The notes beneath the pieces are model-generated. The model did not search any database, had not been told where the DNA came from, and saw nothing but the letters and a program-made list of their open reading frames with translations. 64,000 nt of DNA, from contig CALWPC010000048.1 in assembly GCA_944383325.1 (NCBI GenBank), positions 1-64,000 of the forward strand, written 5' to 3'. The position numbers and the translations under genes were made by a program. This document shows, piece after piece, positions 46,001 to 54,215 of the stretch. Position 1 is the stretch's first letter; each line of letters starts with the position of its first letter. Source of the stretch: an uncultured Lachnospiraceae bacterium. GTDB lineage: Bacteria; Bacillota; Clostridia; Lachnospirales; Lachnospiraceae.

Positions 46001-46099
46001 AATGAAAATCCGAGAGATGCTCTGGAGGAGGCAGTAAAAGATATAAATGCAGAGATTCGTACGAAGCATGAGGAATATGGCTTCGTCTACGAGGATTAG
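43028..46099 (+). CDS. Large non-lipidated solute-binding protein with two jelly-roll modules
   Basis: The protein is 1023 residues. A signal peptide (cleavage probably after AWA at about 26) lacks a lipobox. A low-complexity acidic linker follows, then two related beta-sandwich modules at about 100-260 and 290-440 (TVEYTFNVEKAGLYEIHMEF; SITWKFTVEEAGLYNINMRA), a helical part, and a family 1 sugar-binding protein fold from about 598 to the end. Such modules usually bind carbohydrate. The start follows GAGGAGAAAAGG. It begins the importer cluster and is linked to the dehydrogenase by only 25 bases. No anchor is visible in the protein itself. Confidence 0.88.
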   Translation: MRKKRLLAFAMCVCMLATSTTMAWATTDDADSAGVEQDAAGAVEADELDSEETSATQAPAATDAPAESEEELDDLETIEYYDIHQDYQEQGYKSPGEGTEIVLTPEQATGNTTLQIAETEDEFGEKKNAIAFTEDAGCETVEYTFNVEKAGLYEIHMEFMNTVSYGMQIQRRVYIDGVVPCKELNNVYLYRYFEEEGEVQKNAIGDEVWPKNREHEKWQTQGVVDYDGYYSTPLQFYFDEGEHTIAFEYIDQDIYLGDVTLKAPQEYKTYEEVQKEYEEKGYKKASGDAVVFEAEETEWKSDSTIRRDTDTDPATSPSSGIDRVLNTIGGDRWSDGNQSITWKFTVEEAGLYNINMRAMQNFSEGMPSARQILIDGEIPFEELVMYQFEYQETWAAFSLHDENGDPYEFYFDEGEHEITMVVKSGQLYDVIRLTNDIISDVSDEYLKITKVTTTNPDTNYEYNLYKSMPELKDEFNAIGDKVQQCIDAIQEMSNMTTAMEGSYEEILSTLRGYAEDPDQITADISGLEDMQTSLGDYILSMGDMPLTIDYFSLDPSGDDFKIKTSNGFQRFLVSVQSFLASFYKDYDAVGSIYAGEDDMEVIDVWMARGTEWGEVLKDLIDESFTSETNIAVNLNILPSGQLNAGNVSALMLSITSGSAPDVAMGVAFSEPAEFAFRDAVVDLTQFSDYEEYSQQFYQGMLIPYEYEKDGHTGIYGIPETMDFTVLMYRSDILESLNLEVPKTWDDLFNTTLPVLVENNMSFSFPVDTTASSNSPSSLKGMTMFLIQQGGSYYTDDGMYSALDTPEAYNAFKQWCDLYVSYGLDAESSFFTRFRTGTLPIGVGSYASYMQVLTQAPELYGRWGIAPMLGTGTGEYDENGEEIIDNRVGGASLTACQIMSQTEKEQESWEFLKWWMSEETQISFGREIEATMGIEARWNTANVNAFEALPWDQEDIEIIENQMAGAEEQPIVLGGYFTTRHLVNAWNRVYLSNENPRDALEEAVKDINAEIRTKHEEYGFVYED

Positions 46100-46108
46100 G
46101 AGGGAACT

Positions 46109-47056
46109 ATGAGTAACGCTAAACAGACTACAGGTGTCAGCCAGGTTTATGAAAAGCCGGTTGAGTCCAAGGCGCACCGTTTTTGGCGTGAGAATAAAGC
46201 GGGCTGGGGCTTTCTTTTACCGTTCATGATTTTATTCCTGGTGTTTACCGTCCTGCCTGTATTTGTTGCGATGGGTCTGAGTTTCACCGATTACAATATG
46301 ATCCAGACGCCGAATTTTACAGGCCTCACGAACTACAGGCTGCTGTTGTTGGAGGACGATGTCTTTATTATCGCGCTGCAAAACACGCTGTTGTTCTCAT
46401 GTATTATCGGTCCTGCCGGATACATTATGTCTTTTGTAATGGCATGGTTTATCAGTTTGTGTAAACGCGGACGCGGGGCGCTTGCTCTTGCGTTCTACGC
46501 ACCGTCACTTACATCCGGTACGGCAATGTCCGTTATCTGGTTGGTTATTTTCTCGGGCGACCGTTACGGATACCTGAACCACTTCCTCATAGAACTCGGA
46601 CTCATTTCCGACCCGATTTTATGGTGTAAGGATTCAAACTATATTTTGCTTGTAATCGTTGTTATTTCCGCATGGATGAGTATGGGTACCGGTTTCCTGG
46701 TATTCCTTGCAGGTTTGCAAAATGTGGATCCGGAATTGTACGAGGCAGGAAAGGTGGATGGTATCCACAATCCGCTGCAGCAGCTCTGGTATATTACCCT
46801 GCCGCTTATGAAGCCGCAGCTGCTGTTCGGTGCTATTAACTCAATCGTTAACTCGTTGGCCGTGTTCGACGTCGCAACGGCAGTGGCCGGTTTCCCGAGT
46901 CCGAACTATGCAGCGCACACGATTGTCGCACACTTATACGACTACGCATTCACAAGATTCCAGATGGGATATGCATCTGCGGTTGCGATGTTCCTATTCC
47001 TCTTGTCGTTTGGTTTGAGTAGAATCTGTATGAGAATATTCCGTTCGGATGATTAG
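46109..47056 (+). CDS. CUT1 sugar importer permease (MalF/UgpA type), first pair
   Basis: The protein is 315 residues, with an N-terminal cytoplasmic tail of about 30 residues, six hydrophobic segments and an EAA loop (ELYEAGKVDGIHNPLQQLWY, then ITLPLMKP) that contacts the ATPase. It follows the binding protein by nine bases behind AGGAGGG. It forms the first permease pair with the next gene. Confidence 0.93.
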   Translation: MSNAKQTTGVSQVYEKPVESKAHRFWRENKAGWGFLLPFMILFLVFTVLPVFVAMGLSFTDYNMIQTPNFTGLTNYRLLLLEDDVFIIALQNTLLFSCIIGPAGYIMSFVMAWFISLCKRGRGALALAFYAPSLTSGTAMSVIWLVIFSGDRYGYLNHFLIELGLISDPILWCKDSNYILLVIVVISAWMSMGTGFLVFLAGLQNVDPELYEAGKVDGIHNPLQQLWYITLPLMKPQLLFGAINSIVNSLAVFDVATAVAGFPSPNYAAHTIVAHLYDYAFTRFQMGYASAVAMFLFLLSFGLSRICMRIFRSDD

Positions 47057-47070
47057 GAGGAGTGTGAATT

Positions 47071-47949
47071 ATGAAGATAAAGAAAGAAAAAGGCCAGCGC
47101 GTGAAAAAGCCGTTCAGAATCTCCAAGATTATCCTGTATATTCTTGTAGGACTGTTACTGGTATTCTGCGCGTTCCCGCTAGTCGCACTGATCTGCCGTG
47201 CATTCATGCCTCTGGATGAGCTGTACCGCTTCCCTCCGCAGATTCTGGTGCACCATCCTACGCTTGACAACTTTAAAGACTTGCTGACGTCGCTGAGTTC
47301 TTCGACGGTTCCGTTTACCCGGTATATTTTTAACAGTCTCTGGGTTACGATCGTGACCGTGTTTTTGACGGTAGTTGTCTGCAGTATGGGCGCGTACGGA
47401 CTGGTTAAGCATAAACCGTTCGGAGCGGCTACAATTTTTACAATCGTCGTTGCAGCGCTGAGCTTCTCGGCGCACGTAACAAAAATCCCGAACTACATGG
47501 TAGTCAGCGGACTGGGGTTGATTGACTCTTACGGAGCACTGATTATCCCGTCCATCGCAACGGCGTATAACTTCTTCCTTATTAAACAGTTTTGTGAGCA
47601 GCTGCCGGATTCGCTGCTTGAGGCGGCGCGTATCGACGGTGCGAAAGAGCTTCGGATTTTCTGGACCATCGCTATGCCGCTTTTGAAATCCGCATGGAGC
47701 ACAACGGCTGTGCTGTCCTTTATCTCCAACTGGAACGATTCCTTCTCACCGCTTGTTTACATCCAGTCTCAGGCAATGAAGACGTTGCCGCTTGCACTGC
47801 AGACGATGTCCGGCGGCGCAGGCGTGGTTTCTCGTTCCGGAACGGTTGGCGCCGCTACGCTGTTGACAACCGCTCCGACGATTATCGTCTACATGGTGAT
47901 GAAGGGCCGAGTAATGGAGACGATGACCTATTCAGGTATTAAGAGTTAA
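47071..47949 (+). CDS. CUT1 sugar importer permease (MalG/UgpE type), first pair
   Basis: The protein is 292 residues with six hydrophobic segments. The EAA loop reads LLEAARIDGAKELRIFWTIA, then MPLLKS. The start follows AGGAGG. It completes the first permease pair; the ATPase is not in the locus and is presumably a shared MsmX-like protein elsewhere. Confidence 0.93.
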   Translation: MKIKKEKGQRVKKPFRISKIILYILVGLLLVFCAFPLVALICRAFMPLDELYRFPPQILVHHPTLDNFKDLLTSLSSSTVPFTRYIFNSLWVTIVTVFLTVVVCSMGAYGLVKHKPFGAATIFTIVVAALSFSAHVTKIPNYMVVSGLGLIDSYGALIIPSIATAYNFFLIKQFCEQLPDSLLEAARIDGAKELRIFWTIAMPLLKSAWSTTAVLSFISNWNDSFSPLVYIQSQAMKTLPLALQTMSGGAGVVSRSGTVGAATLLTTAPTIIVYMVMKGRVMETMTYSGIKS

Positions 47950-47963
47950 GGAGGGCCGATCGA

Positions 47964-49406
47964 ATGAAAAAAACAATGAAAAAATTTGTTGCTCTTGCGG
48001 TTGCGCTTACGACGGCACTCTCAAGCTGTGTGACTGCTTTTGCGGGAACGACAAACTTTATTTTGGATACGGACGGGGAAATGATTCCGATCCCCGAAAC
48101 GTATACCGTATCAAAATCCATTAAAAACCTGGGTGATTACGGGTTTCTGAGCAATGCGGAAGATTTGTTCTACGACTCGCTTGGTTACCTGTACGTGGCC
48201 GACACCGGCAATAACCGCGTATTAAAAATGACAACTAGCGGCGAAGTGCTGCTCGAGATTACGTCCGGAATGGGAACAGACTTAAACAGTCCCCGGGGAG
48301 TATTTGTTGACGATGAAGGACAGATCTGGATTGCGGATACCGGAAACCTGAGAATTGTCGTTCTGGACAAGAACGGCAACGATGTCCGGGAAATGGGAAA
48401 ACCCGAATCGGACGTCCTCGGCGATGATTTCACGTTTGATATTGAAAAGATCTGCATTAATAATATGGGATATGTGTTTGCCCTCAAAGGCGCGAACATT
48501 ATGAAAATTAACTCTAAGAACGAGTTTCTGTCCTATATGGGTACGCCCGATGTTGGATTTAGCTTTACCCGTTTCCTGATCCGCAAGTTTGGTTCGCTAG
48601 AGCAACGCGAGAGAACAGAGCGTGTGGAGCCGACGGCATATAACAACTTTACGATCGGCGCCGACGGAAACATGTACGGCGTATTGGCGAGCGGTACGAG
48701 CGGACAGATCCGTCGTTTGAATTCTGTCGGTGAAAATACATATCCTGAAAATTCTTTTGGCTTCAATATTTATAAACAGGGCGAGCTGACGCCGACGGAG
48801 CCGACATTTAATGATATTGCAGTAGACAGCAACGGCATTATCACAACGGTGGATCAGTGGACCGGCCTGATTTATCAGTATGATACAGAAGGCAATCTGC
48901 TGACGACGTTTGGCGGTATCGGAAACAGAAGCGGTATGTTTACGCGCCCGAACAGTATTGTTGTTGATAAGGCGGGCAATCTGTATGTGCTTGACTGGTC
49001 TGCAAATAATATTCAGGTGTTTGAACCGACTGCCTTTATTGAGCAGGTTCACGATGCGATTGTGCTGCAGGCGGCCGGCAATTATGAGGACGCCAAGTCT
49101 TACTGGGAGGCGGTATTGGATATTGACTCCAACTATTCTCTGGCTCACAAATGTATCGGAAAGATTTTGTATAAGGAAGGCGACTATACAGAGTCCAAAC
49201 GTCAGTATGAGCTTGCCGAGGATAAGGACGGATATTCCACAAGTTTTAGTGAGGAGCGTCATGAGTTTATTCGGGATTTCTTCTTTTTGATCGTGGCTGT
49301 TGTCGTGGTCTTGCTCGTGATCATCGGCAAACTGTTTGTCACCGTGAAAAGACGTGCGGATAAATGGGCGTTTAATATTGAGATGAGAGGAGATATGGAT
49401 CGATGA
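47964..49406 (+). CDS. Membrane-anchored NHL propeller protein with TPR segment
   Basis: The protein is 480 residues. A signal peptide (about 1-27) is followed by NHL-type propeller blades (LYVADTGNNRVLKM, IWIADTGNLRIVVLD, LYVLDWSANNIQVFEP), a short TPR-like region at about 365-425 (AGNYEDAKSYWEAVLDIDSN) and one C-terminal membrane helix (DFFFLIVAVVVVLLVIIGKL) with a short basic tail. The propeller would face outside. It overlaps the YIP1 gene by four bases (ATGA), suggesting a fixed partnership. A role in holding or gating the binding protein is inference. Confidence 0.87.
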   Translation: MKKTMKKFVALAVALTTALSSCVTAFAGTTNFILDTDGEMIPIPETYTVSKSIKNLGDYGFLSNAEDLFYDSLGYLYVADTGNNRVLKMTTSGEVLLEITSGMGTDLNSPRGVFVDDEGQIWIADTGNLRIVVLDKNGNDVREMGKPESDVLGDDFTFDIEKICINNMGYVFALKGANIMKINSKNEFLSYMGTPDVGFSFTRFLIRKFGSLEQRERTERVEPTAYNNFTIGADGNMYGVLASGTSGQIRRLNSVGENTYPENSFGFNIYKQGELTPTEPTFNDIAVDSNGIITTVDQWTGLIYQYDTEGNLLTTFGGIGNRSGMFTRPNSIVVDKAGNLYVLDWSANNIQVFEPTAFIEQVHDAIVLQAAGNYEDAKSYWEAVLDIDSNYSLAHKCIGKILYKEGDYTESKRQYELAEDKDGYSTSFSEERHEFIRDFFFLIVAVVVVLLVIIGKLFVTVKRRADKWAFNIEMRGDMDR

Positions 49407-50026
49407 AAGCTTTAAGATTAGCTGCAGTTACCATATTCCATCCGTTGGTAGCGTTTAACTACATGAAGAAGGATCGGACGAAATTCAATTATCTTCCCAT
49501 CGTGGTATTGTTGGTACTGATGATTCTGTCAAAGATTTTTTCAATGTACTTTACGCATTATCCGCTTACTAGCGTAAACCTGCGAAATGCAAATCTTTTG
49601 ATTGAGTGTCTGGTGATGATTGTGCCGATTCTCAGTTGGGTTGTTGCATCTTATATGATGACGACGATTCTGGATGGCGAGGTTATGTTCCGCGAGTGTC
49701 TGTTGGCATGCTGCTATTCACTGATTCCGTATCTCGTGATTAGCTTTCCGATGACGATTATCACAAACGTGATGGATACAGGCCAGGCGGGATTGTACAA
49801 TACGATTATGAATTTTGCGCTTTTATACGTATTGTTGCTGCTGTTTATTAACCTGAAGGAAATGAATCACTACACGATGTTCAAGACGATCGGTGTTGTG
49901 CTGCTTTCCATTTTCACAATGCTTGTATTGTGGGCTGCGATTGCGCTTGTAGCTGCTTTGAGTATGAGATTTATCAATTTCGTCAAAGAGGTTTACAGTG
50001 AAGTTCAGTACAAGCTGATGAGCTAG
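49403..50026 (+). CDS. YIP1 family integral membrane protein
   Basis: The protein is 207 residues with five hydrophobic segments (at about 27-46, 66-90, 108-125, 135-152, 165-190), matching the bacterial YIP1 fold (FHPLVAFNYMKKDRTKFNYL; YSLIPYLVISFPMTIITNVM). No signal peptide or catalytic motif is seen. It is translationally coupled to the NHL protein. In sugar-importer clusters of this type it probably forms a membrane complex with its neighbours; this is unproven. Confidence 0.85.
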   Translation: MKALRLAAVTIFHPLVAFNYMKKDRTKFNYLPIVVLLVLMILSKIFSMYFTHYPLTSVNLRNANLLIECLVMIVPILSWVVASYMMTTILDGEVMFRECLLACCYSLIPYLVISFPMTIITNVMDTGQAGLYNTIMNFALLYVLLLLFINLKEMNHYTMFKTIGVVLLSIFTMLVLWAAIALVAALSMRFINFVKEVYSEVQYKLMS

Positions 50027-50040
50027 AAGGGAGGACCGGC

Positions 50041-52242
50041 ATGAAGAAAAAGTTATTAGCAGTTGGACTTGGTCTTATAATGGCCTTCTCGATGGTTGGC
50101 TGCGGCGGAGATTCAGACAAAAACGAAAATCCGGAACCGACGGAAGAGGCGGTTGAAGCAAAGCAGTTATCAGACATTTCTCTGAACTTTGCAGATGGTT
50201 ATGCGAAAGTAACCGAGAATTCCCGATTTGAGCTGATGATCAATGAGGATGGTTCCTCGATCCGTGTGCGGGATAAAGACACGCAGGAAGTATGGGATTC
50301 GGTTGCGAGTGCGGACGGATTTAACCTCGACGATGTAAACGCGAAGTGGCAGCAGAAAATGCAGTCGCCGTTTGAAATCTTTTATACGGATCTCAAGAAA
50401 GGCTATGGTTCCGTCATCAACCTCTCCCTGATGGAGTTGGATTACAGCGTGGATATGGTCGGCATTGAAAACGGCGTTCGTGTTTCCTATATGCTTGAGC
50501 AGTCCGGCATTACTGTGGCGCTCGATTATTCACTGGATGAACACGGCCTGAATATAGAGGTGCCGCTTGACGGTATTAAAGAAGAGGGCAATTACGCGAT
50601 TACCGCGCTCAAGGTATTCCCGTACTTTGCAGATGCCACCGACACCGCTGACGGATATTACTTCTATCCCGACGGAAGCGGCGCGATCATGGAATTTAAT
50701 GACAATTCGCACATTTCCGAGGCGGAGCTTGTGCTGAAGCTGTTCGGTGATCTGACCGTTTACAAAAACACGTTGGATGTTCTTGATCAGCAGGAGTCGG
50801 AAGTGATGCTTCCGGTATTTGGGGCAAATATCAATGGAAACGGATTTTTGGCGATTATCGAAGAGGGCTATGAGGCGGCGTCCATCAAGGTGTCTCCGAC
50901 CAGTCAGGTCGTTAAAATCAATTCCATTTCGACTGAATTTACGTTCCGCCGTTCTTTTGTAGATAACCGTATTGCCGGAGAGGGCGTGCTGACGTTCGAC
51001 GAAGAGATTATTCCGTGCAACCGTAAGATTTCTTATCGTTTCTTTGAAAAGGGCGAGACGACGTACAGCGATATGGCGGTCGCTTACCGTGAGTATCTGA
51101 CCGAGGAGTTGGGCGTGGAACCGAAGGTAGAGCAGGACTCAATTCCGACGTCGCTTGACCTGTTTATGGGAATCAAAGAAGAAGGCCTTCTGTATGATGA
51201 GTTCAAAGTCGTTACGACGTTTGAGCAGGCACAGGAGATTATCGACCGGATGAGCAAAGAGGGCGTTCATTCCCTGGAAATACAGCTGAAAGGCTGGACG
51301 AAGGACGGGTACGGCATGGAGCCGGTAATGTTCCCTGTTAATTCAAAAGTGGGCGGAAGCAAGGGACTGAAAGAGCTGCTTGAATATGCGAAGAATAAGG
51401 ATGTAGAAATTATTCTGGAAGCAAACTTCCTGGAAGGCAAAGCAGAGGCCGGCGGCTTCAGCCAGCGTGACGATGTGATTTATCTTGGCAATAAAACGCT
51501 GTTCTCTAATTTTGACGAGACGTTGTTCCTGATGTCTCCTACGACGGCAAAGGAAAACCTCGAGCAGTTTATTGAGGACTCTGAAGATTATGAGATCAGC
51601 GGAATCAGTTTTTACAGTATGGGTCAGTACCTGCTTTACAACTACAATTCTGACGACACGGTGACCGCTACCCAGTGTATGAAGATTTGGCAGGACATGA
51701 TGCAAATGTCGAGAGATAGCTATGGCAAGACTGTCGTTCAGGGTGGAAACAGCTACGCGCTTACAGTGGCTGATAAAGTGACGGATATTCCTTATGAGGA
51801 TTCCGGTTATCAGATTACCACAAAGAGCGTTCCGTTTTATCAGATCGCGCTGCACGGATTGGTGGAGATGACCGGTCAGGCGGGCAACCTGTCAAGCGAT
51901 ATGGACAGGGAAAAACTCAAATGGGTTGAATACGGCTATACTCCTTATTTTGAGTTAACCTACAGCGGATCGGAAGGTTTGATGTATACGGATTATAATA
52001 CATTATTCTCCTCCACATATACAGACTGGCTAGAAATTGCTGCGGAAATCAACAGCGAATTTAATGAAAATCTCAAGGATGTTTGGACCTCCTATATTGT
52101 AGATCACGAAGAGTTGCAGGACGAAGTATACAAGGTCACCTACGATAATGGCATTGTTATCTATGTAAATTACAATGACAAGGATGTTACGGTTGACAAT
52201 GTAGAAGTGAAGGCAGAAGACTATACAGTAAAGAGAGGTTAA
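50041..52242 (+). CDS. DUF5696-type lipoprotein
   Basis: The protein is 733 residues. The lipobox SMVGCGG (Cys about 21) makes it a lipoprotein on the outer membrane face. A beta-rich N-terminal half carries YYFYPDGSGAIMEFNDN. The C-terminal half looks like a TIM barrel (LDLFMGIKEEGLLYDEFKVV; LEIQLKGWTKDGYG; VEIILEANFLEG). This arrangement resembles glycoside hydrolases, but no activity can be assigned. The start follows AAGGGAGG. It lies between the two permease pairs. Confidence 0.82.
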   Translation: MKKKLLAVGLGLIMAFSMVGCGGDSDKNENPEPTEEAVEAKQLSDISLNFADGYAKVTENSRFELMINEDGSSIRVRDKDTQEVWDSVASADGFNLDDVNAKWQQKMQSPFEIFYTDLKKGYGSVINLSLMELDYSVDMVGIENGVRVSYMLEQSGITVALDYSLDEHGLNIEVPLDGIKEEGNYAITALKVFPYFADATDTADGYYFYPDGSGAIMEFNDNSHISEAELVLKLFGDLTVYKNTLDVLDQQESEVMLPVFGANINGNGFLAIIEEGYEAASIKVSPTSQVVKINSISTEFTFRRSFVDNRIAGEGVLTFDEEIIPCNRKISYRFFEKGETTYSDMAVAYREYLTEELGVEPKVEQDSIPTSLDLFMGIKEEGLLYDEFKVVTTFEQAQEIIDRMSKEGVHSLEIQLKGWTKDGYGMEPVMFPVNSKVGGSKGLKELLEYAKNKDVEIILEANFLEGKAEAGGFSQRDDVIYLGNKTLFSNFDETLFLMSPTTAKENLEQFIEDSEDYEISGISFYSMGQYLLYNYNSDDTVTATQCMKIWQDMMQMSRDSYGKTVVQGGNSYALTVADKVTDIPYEDSGYQITTKSVPFYQIALHGLVEMTGQAGNLSSDMDREKLKWVEYGYTPYFELTYSGSEGLMYTDYNTLFSSTYTDWLEIAAEINSEFNENLKDVWTSYIVDHEELQDEVYKVTYDNGIVIYVNYNDKDVTVDNVEVKAEDYTVKRG

Positions 52243-52248
52243 TGACAT

Positions 52249-53115
52249 ATGGCTGCGAATAAATCAAAGAAAAAAATGATGACGATGAGAACGCGCAGAA
52301 GCCTTGAGGGTGTTATGTTCATTTCACCTTGGATTATAGGAGCTGCACTGTTCTTTATATTTCCACTTGTGATTTCCATTCGTTTGAGCTTCAGTAATCT
52401 GGTGTCCGTGGCAGGTTTCCAGATGGAATTTATCGGCATTGACAATTATAAATATCTGATTCAGACGAGTACGACCTATGTGCCGAACTTCCTGGCGGAG
52501 GTGAAGGATACGGCCATCAATACGCCGATAACACTGGTATTTTCGCTCATTATTGCAATGCTCATTAACAAAGATATTAAAGGACGCGGATTTTTCCGTA
52601 CTGCATTCTTCCTTCCGGTTCTGCTTGGTACCGGTTATGTAATGCAGCAGCTTCTTGAAAATGGTATGAGCAATGTCGTTTCGGTTCCGGATTCGATTCT
52701 GATGGCGATCGGACCTACATTTTCTACTATAGTATCTGATTTCCTGATTCGAATCACTGAGGTGCTCTGGAAATCCGGCGTACAGATTATCCTGTTTCTT
52801 GCAGGTCTGCAAGGTATTTCCGGATCGCTGTACGAGGCGTCGCGCGTGGATGGCGCTACAGAGTGGGAGAATTTCTGGAAGATTACGCTTCCGCTGATTT
52901 CTCCGATCATTCTGTTAAACTTTATTTATACGATGATTGATTCCTTTACGGATTCAGGTAATCAGATCATTTCAGACATTGAGCACTGTTTTGAAAACGG
53001 TGCGTTGGCGAGAGGCGCGGCAATGGGTTGGCTGTATTTTGCCTTTACCTTTATTGTGTGTCTGTTGGCGCTGTTCATCATGTCACGGTTGACATTTAAT
53101 CAGGGAGAGAGGTGA
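52249..53115 (+). CDS. CUT1 sugar importer permease (MalF/UgpA type), second pair
   Basis: The protein is 288 residues, with six hydrophobic segments and the EAA loop LYEASRVDGATEWENFWKIT, then LPLISP. It differs clearly from the first MalF-type permease, so this is a second importer rather than a recent duplication. It starts seven bases after the DUF5696 stop; the ribosome binding site AGAGAGG lies in that gene's end. Confidence 0.93.
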   Translation: MAANKSKKKMMTMRTRRSLEGVMFISPWIIGAALFFIFPLVISIRLSFSNLVSVAGFQMEFIGIDNYKYLIQTSTTYVPNFLAEVKDTAINTPITLVFSLIIAMLINKDIKGRGFFRTAFFLPVLLGTGYVMQQLLENGMSNVVSVPDSILMAIGPTFSTIVSDFLIRITEVLWKSGVQIILFLAGLQGISGSLYEASRVDGATEWENFWKITLPLISPIILLNFIYTMIDSFTDSGNQIISDIEHCFENGALARGAAMGWLYFAFTFIVCLLALFIMSRLTFNQGER

Positions 53116-53119
53116 TAAA

Positions 53120-54085
53120 ATGGAAAAAGCGGTAAAACGATCAAAAGCGGCTGCAAAGCCACGGCGGGTTGGCTCCAGATTCAACAAGAAAAATACGAAG
53201 AAGTTTATTATCGCTATTTTTGTGTATCTGGTGTTGTTTGATTTGGCGTTTGTCTTTCTGTATCCGTTTATCACCATGATTATTGATGCGTTGAAGTCAG
53301 AGGCGGATCTGTTAAACGTGACGGTAAAGTGGATTCCATCGGAACTTCGGTGGGACAATTTCAAGACAGCTTTTGAAGGACTCAATTACTTAACTTATTT
53401 TAAAAACTCAGTACTCGTAACATTAATTTCCACGATCGGACACACGTTTGTGTGCGCGTTTATCGGTTATGGTTTTGCGAGATACAAGTTTCCGGGCAGG
53501 GGCGTTCTGTTTGCGGGCGTTATTCTTACGATGTTAGTACCGACGCAGGTATTGATTTTCCCGATGTACATTACGTTTTCAAACTGGGGATGGCTTGAGA
53601 CGTATCTTCCGCTGCTCGTGCCGTGTTTCTTCGGTTTCGGTCTGAGAGGCGGTTTCTACGTATTCCTGTTCCGTCAGTTCTTTATGGGTCTGCCGTATGA
53701 GATGGAAGAGGCTGCCCGGATTGACGGCTGCGGACCTCTGAAGACATTCTTGAAGATCATGCTTCCGATGTCCCGCTCCTCACTGCTTGTGTGCTGCGTG
53801 CTTTCGATCGTGTGGCACTGGAACGACTATTTTGAGCCGTCCATTTACCTGAATCAGTCTCCGAGCCTGGCGCTTTTGCCGAGTAAGCTTCCGGCAATGT
53901 ATGCCGCGCTCAATCAGGTGGCAAGCGAGGCGGAGGACATTTCCGTAAGCGGGGATGTCATCATCAATCAGGCAGTGTGTATGGCTTCAACATTCCTGGT
54001 TATTCTGCCAATTTTGATTGCATATATGTTTGTACAGAAGCAGTTCATGGAAGGCGTAGAGCGTTCTGGTTTGACAGGTATGTAA
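53120..54085 (+). CDS. CUT1 sugar importer permease (MalG/UgpE type), second pair
   Basis: The protein is 321 residues, with a basic N-terminal tail of about 30 residues and six hydrophobic segments. The EAA loop reads EMEEAARIDGCGPLKTFLKI, then MLPMSRS. It completes the second permease pair. A terminator follows before the second binding protein. Confidence 0.93.
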   Translation: MEKAVKRSKAAAKPRRVGSRFNKKNTKKFIIAIFVYLVLFDLAFVFLYPFITMIIDALKSEADLLNVTVKWIPSELRWDNFKTAFEGLNYLTYFKNSVLVTLISTIGHTFVCAFIGYGFARYKFPGRGVLFAGVILTMLVPTQVLIFPMYITFSNWGWLETYLPLLVPCFFGFGLRGGFYVFLFRQFFMGLPYEMEEAARIDGCGPLKTFLKIMLPMSRSSLLVCCVLSIVWHWNDYFEPSIYLNQSPSLALLPSKLPAMYAALNQVASEAEDISVSGDVIINQAVCMASTFLVILPILIAYMFVQKQFMEGVERSGLTGM

Positions 54086-54122
54086 TTGATCAGAAGCAGT
54101 GCATTACTCATAGTACCGTTTT

Positions 54123-54147
54123 GGGCCTGCTGATTGCAGGCCCTTTT
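54123..54147 (+). terminator. Hairpin with short T-run between permease and binding protein
   Basis: GGGCCTGC and GCAGGCCC pair perfectly around a five-base loop and are followed by four T. It sits between the second permease pair and its binding protein. It could adjust relative amounts, with partial termination or 3' end protection. Confidence 0.65.
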
Positions 54148-54215
54148 AAAAAGCAGGAACTGGATGTGGGAATGCGAATGCTTTCAATTTTATGACAAGA
54201 AAAGGAGGACAATGC

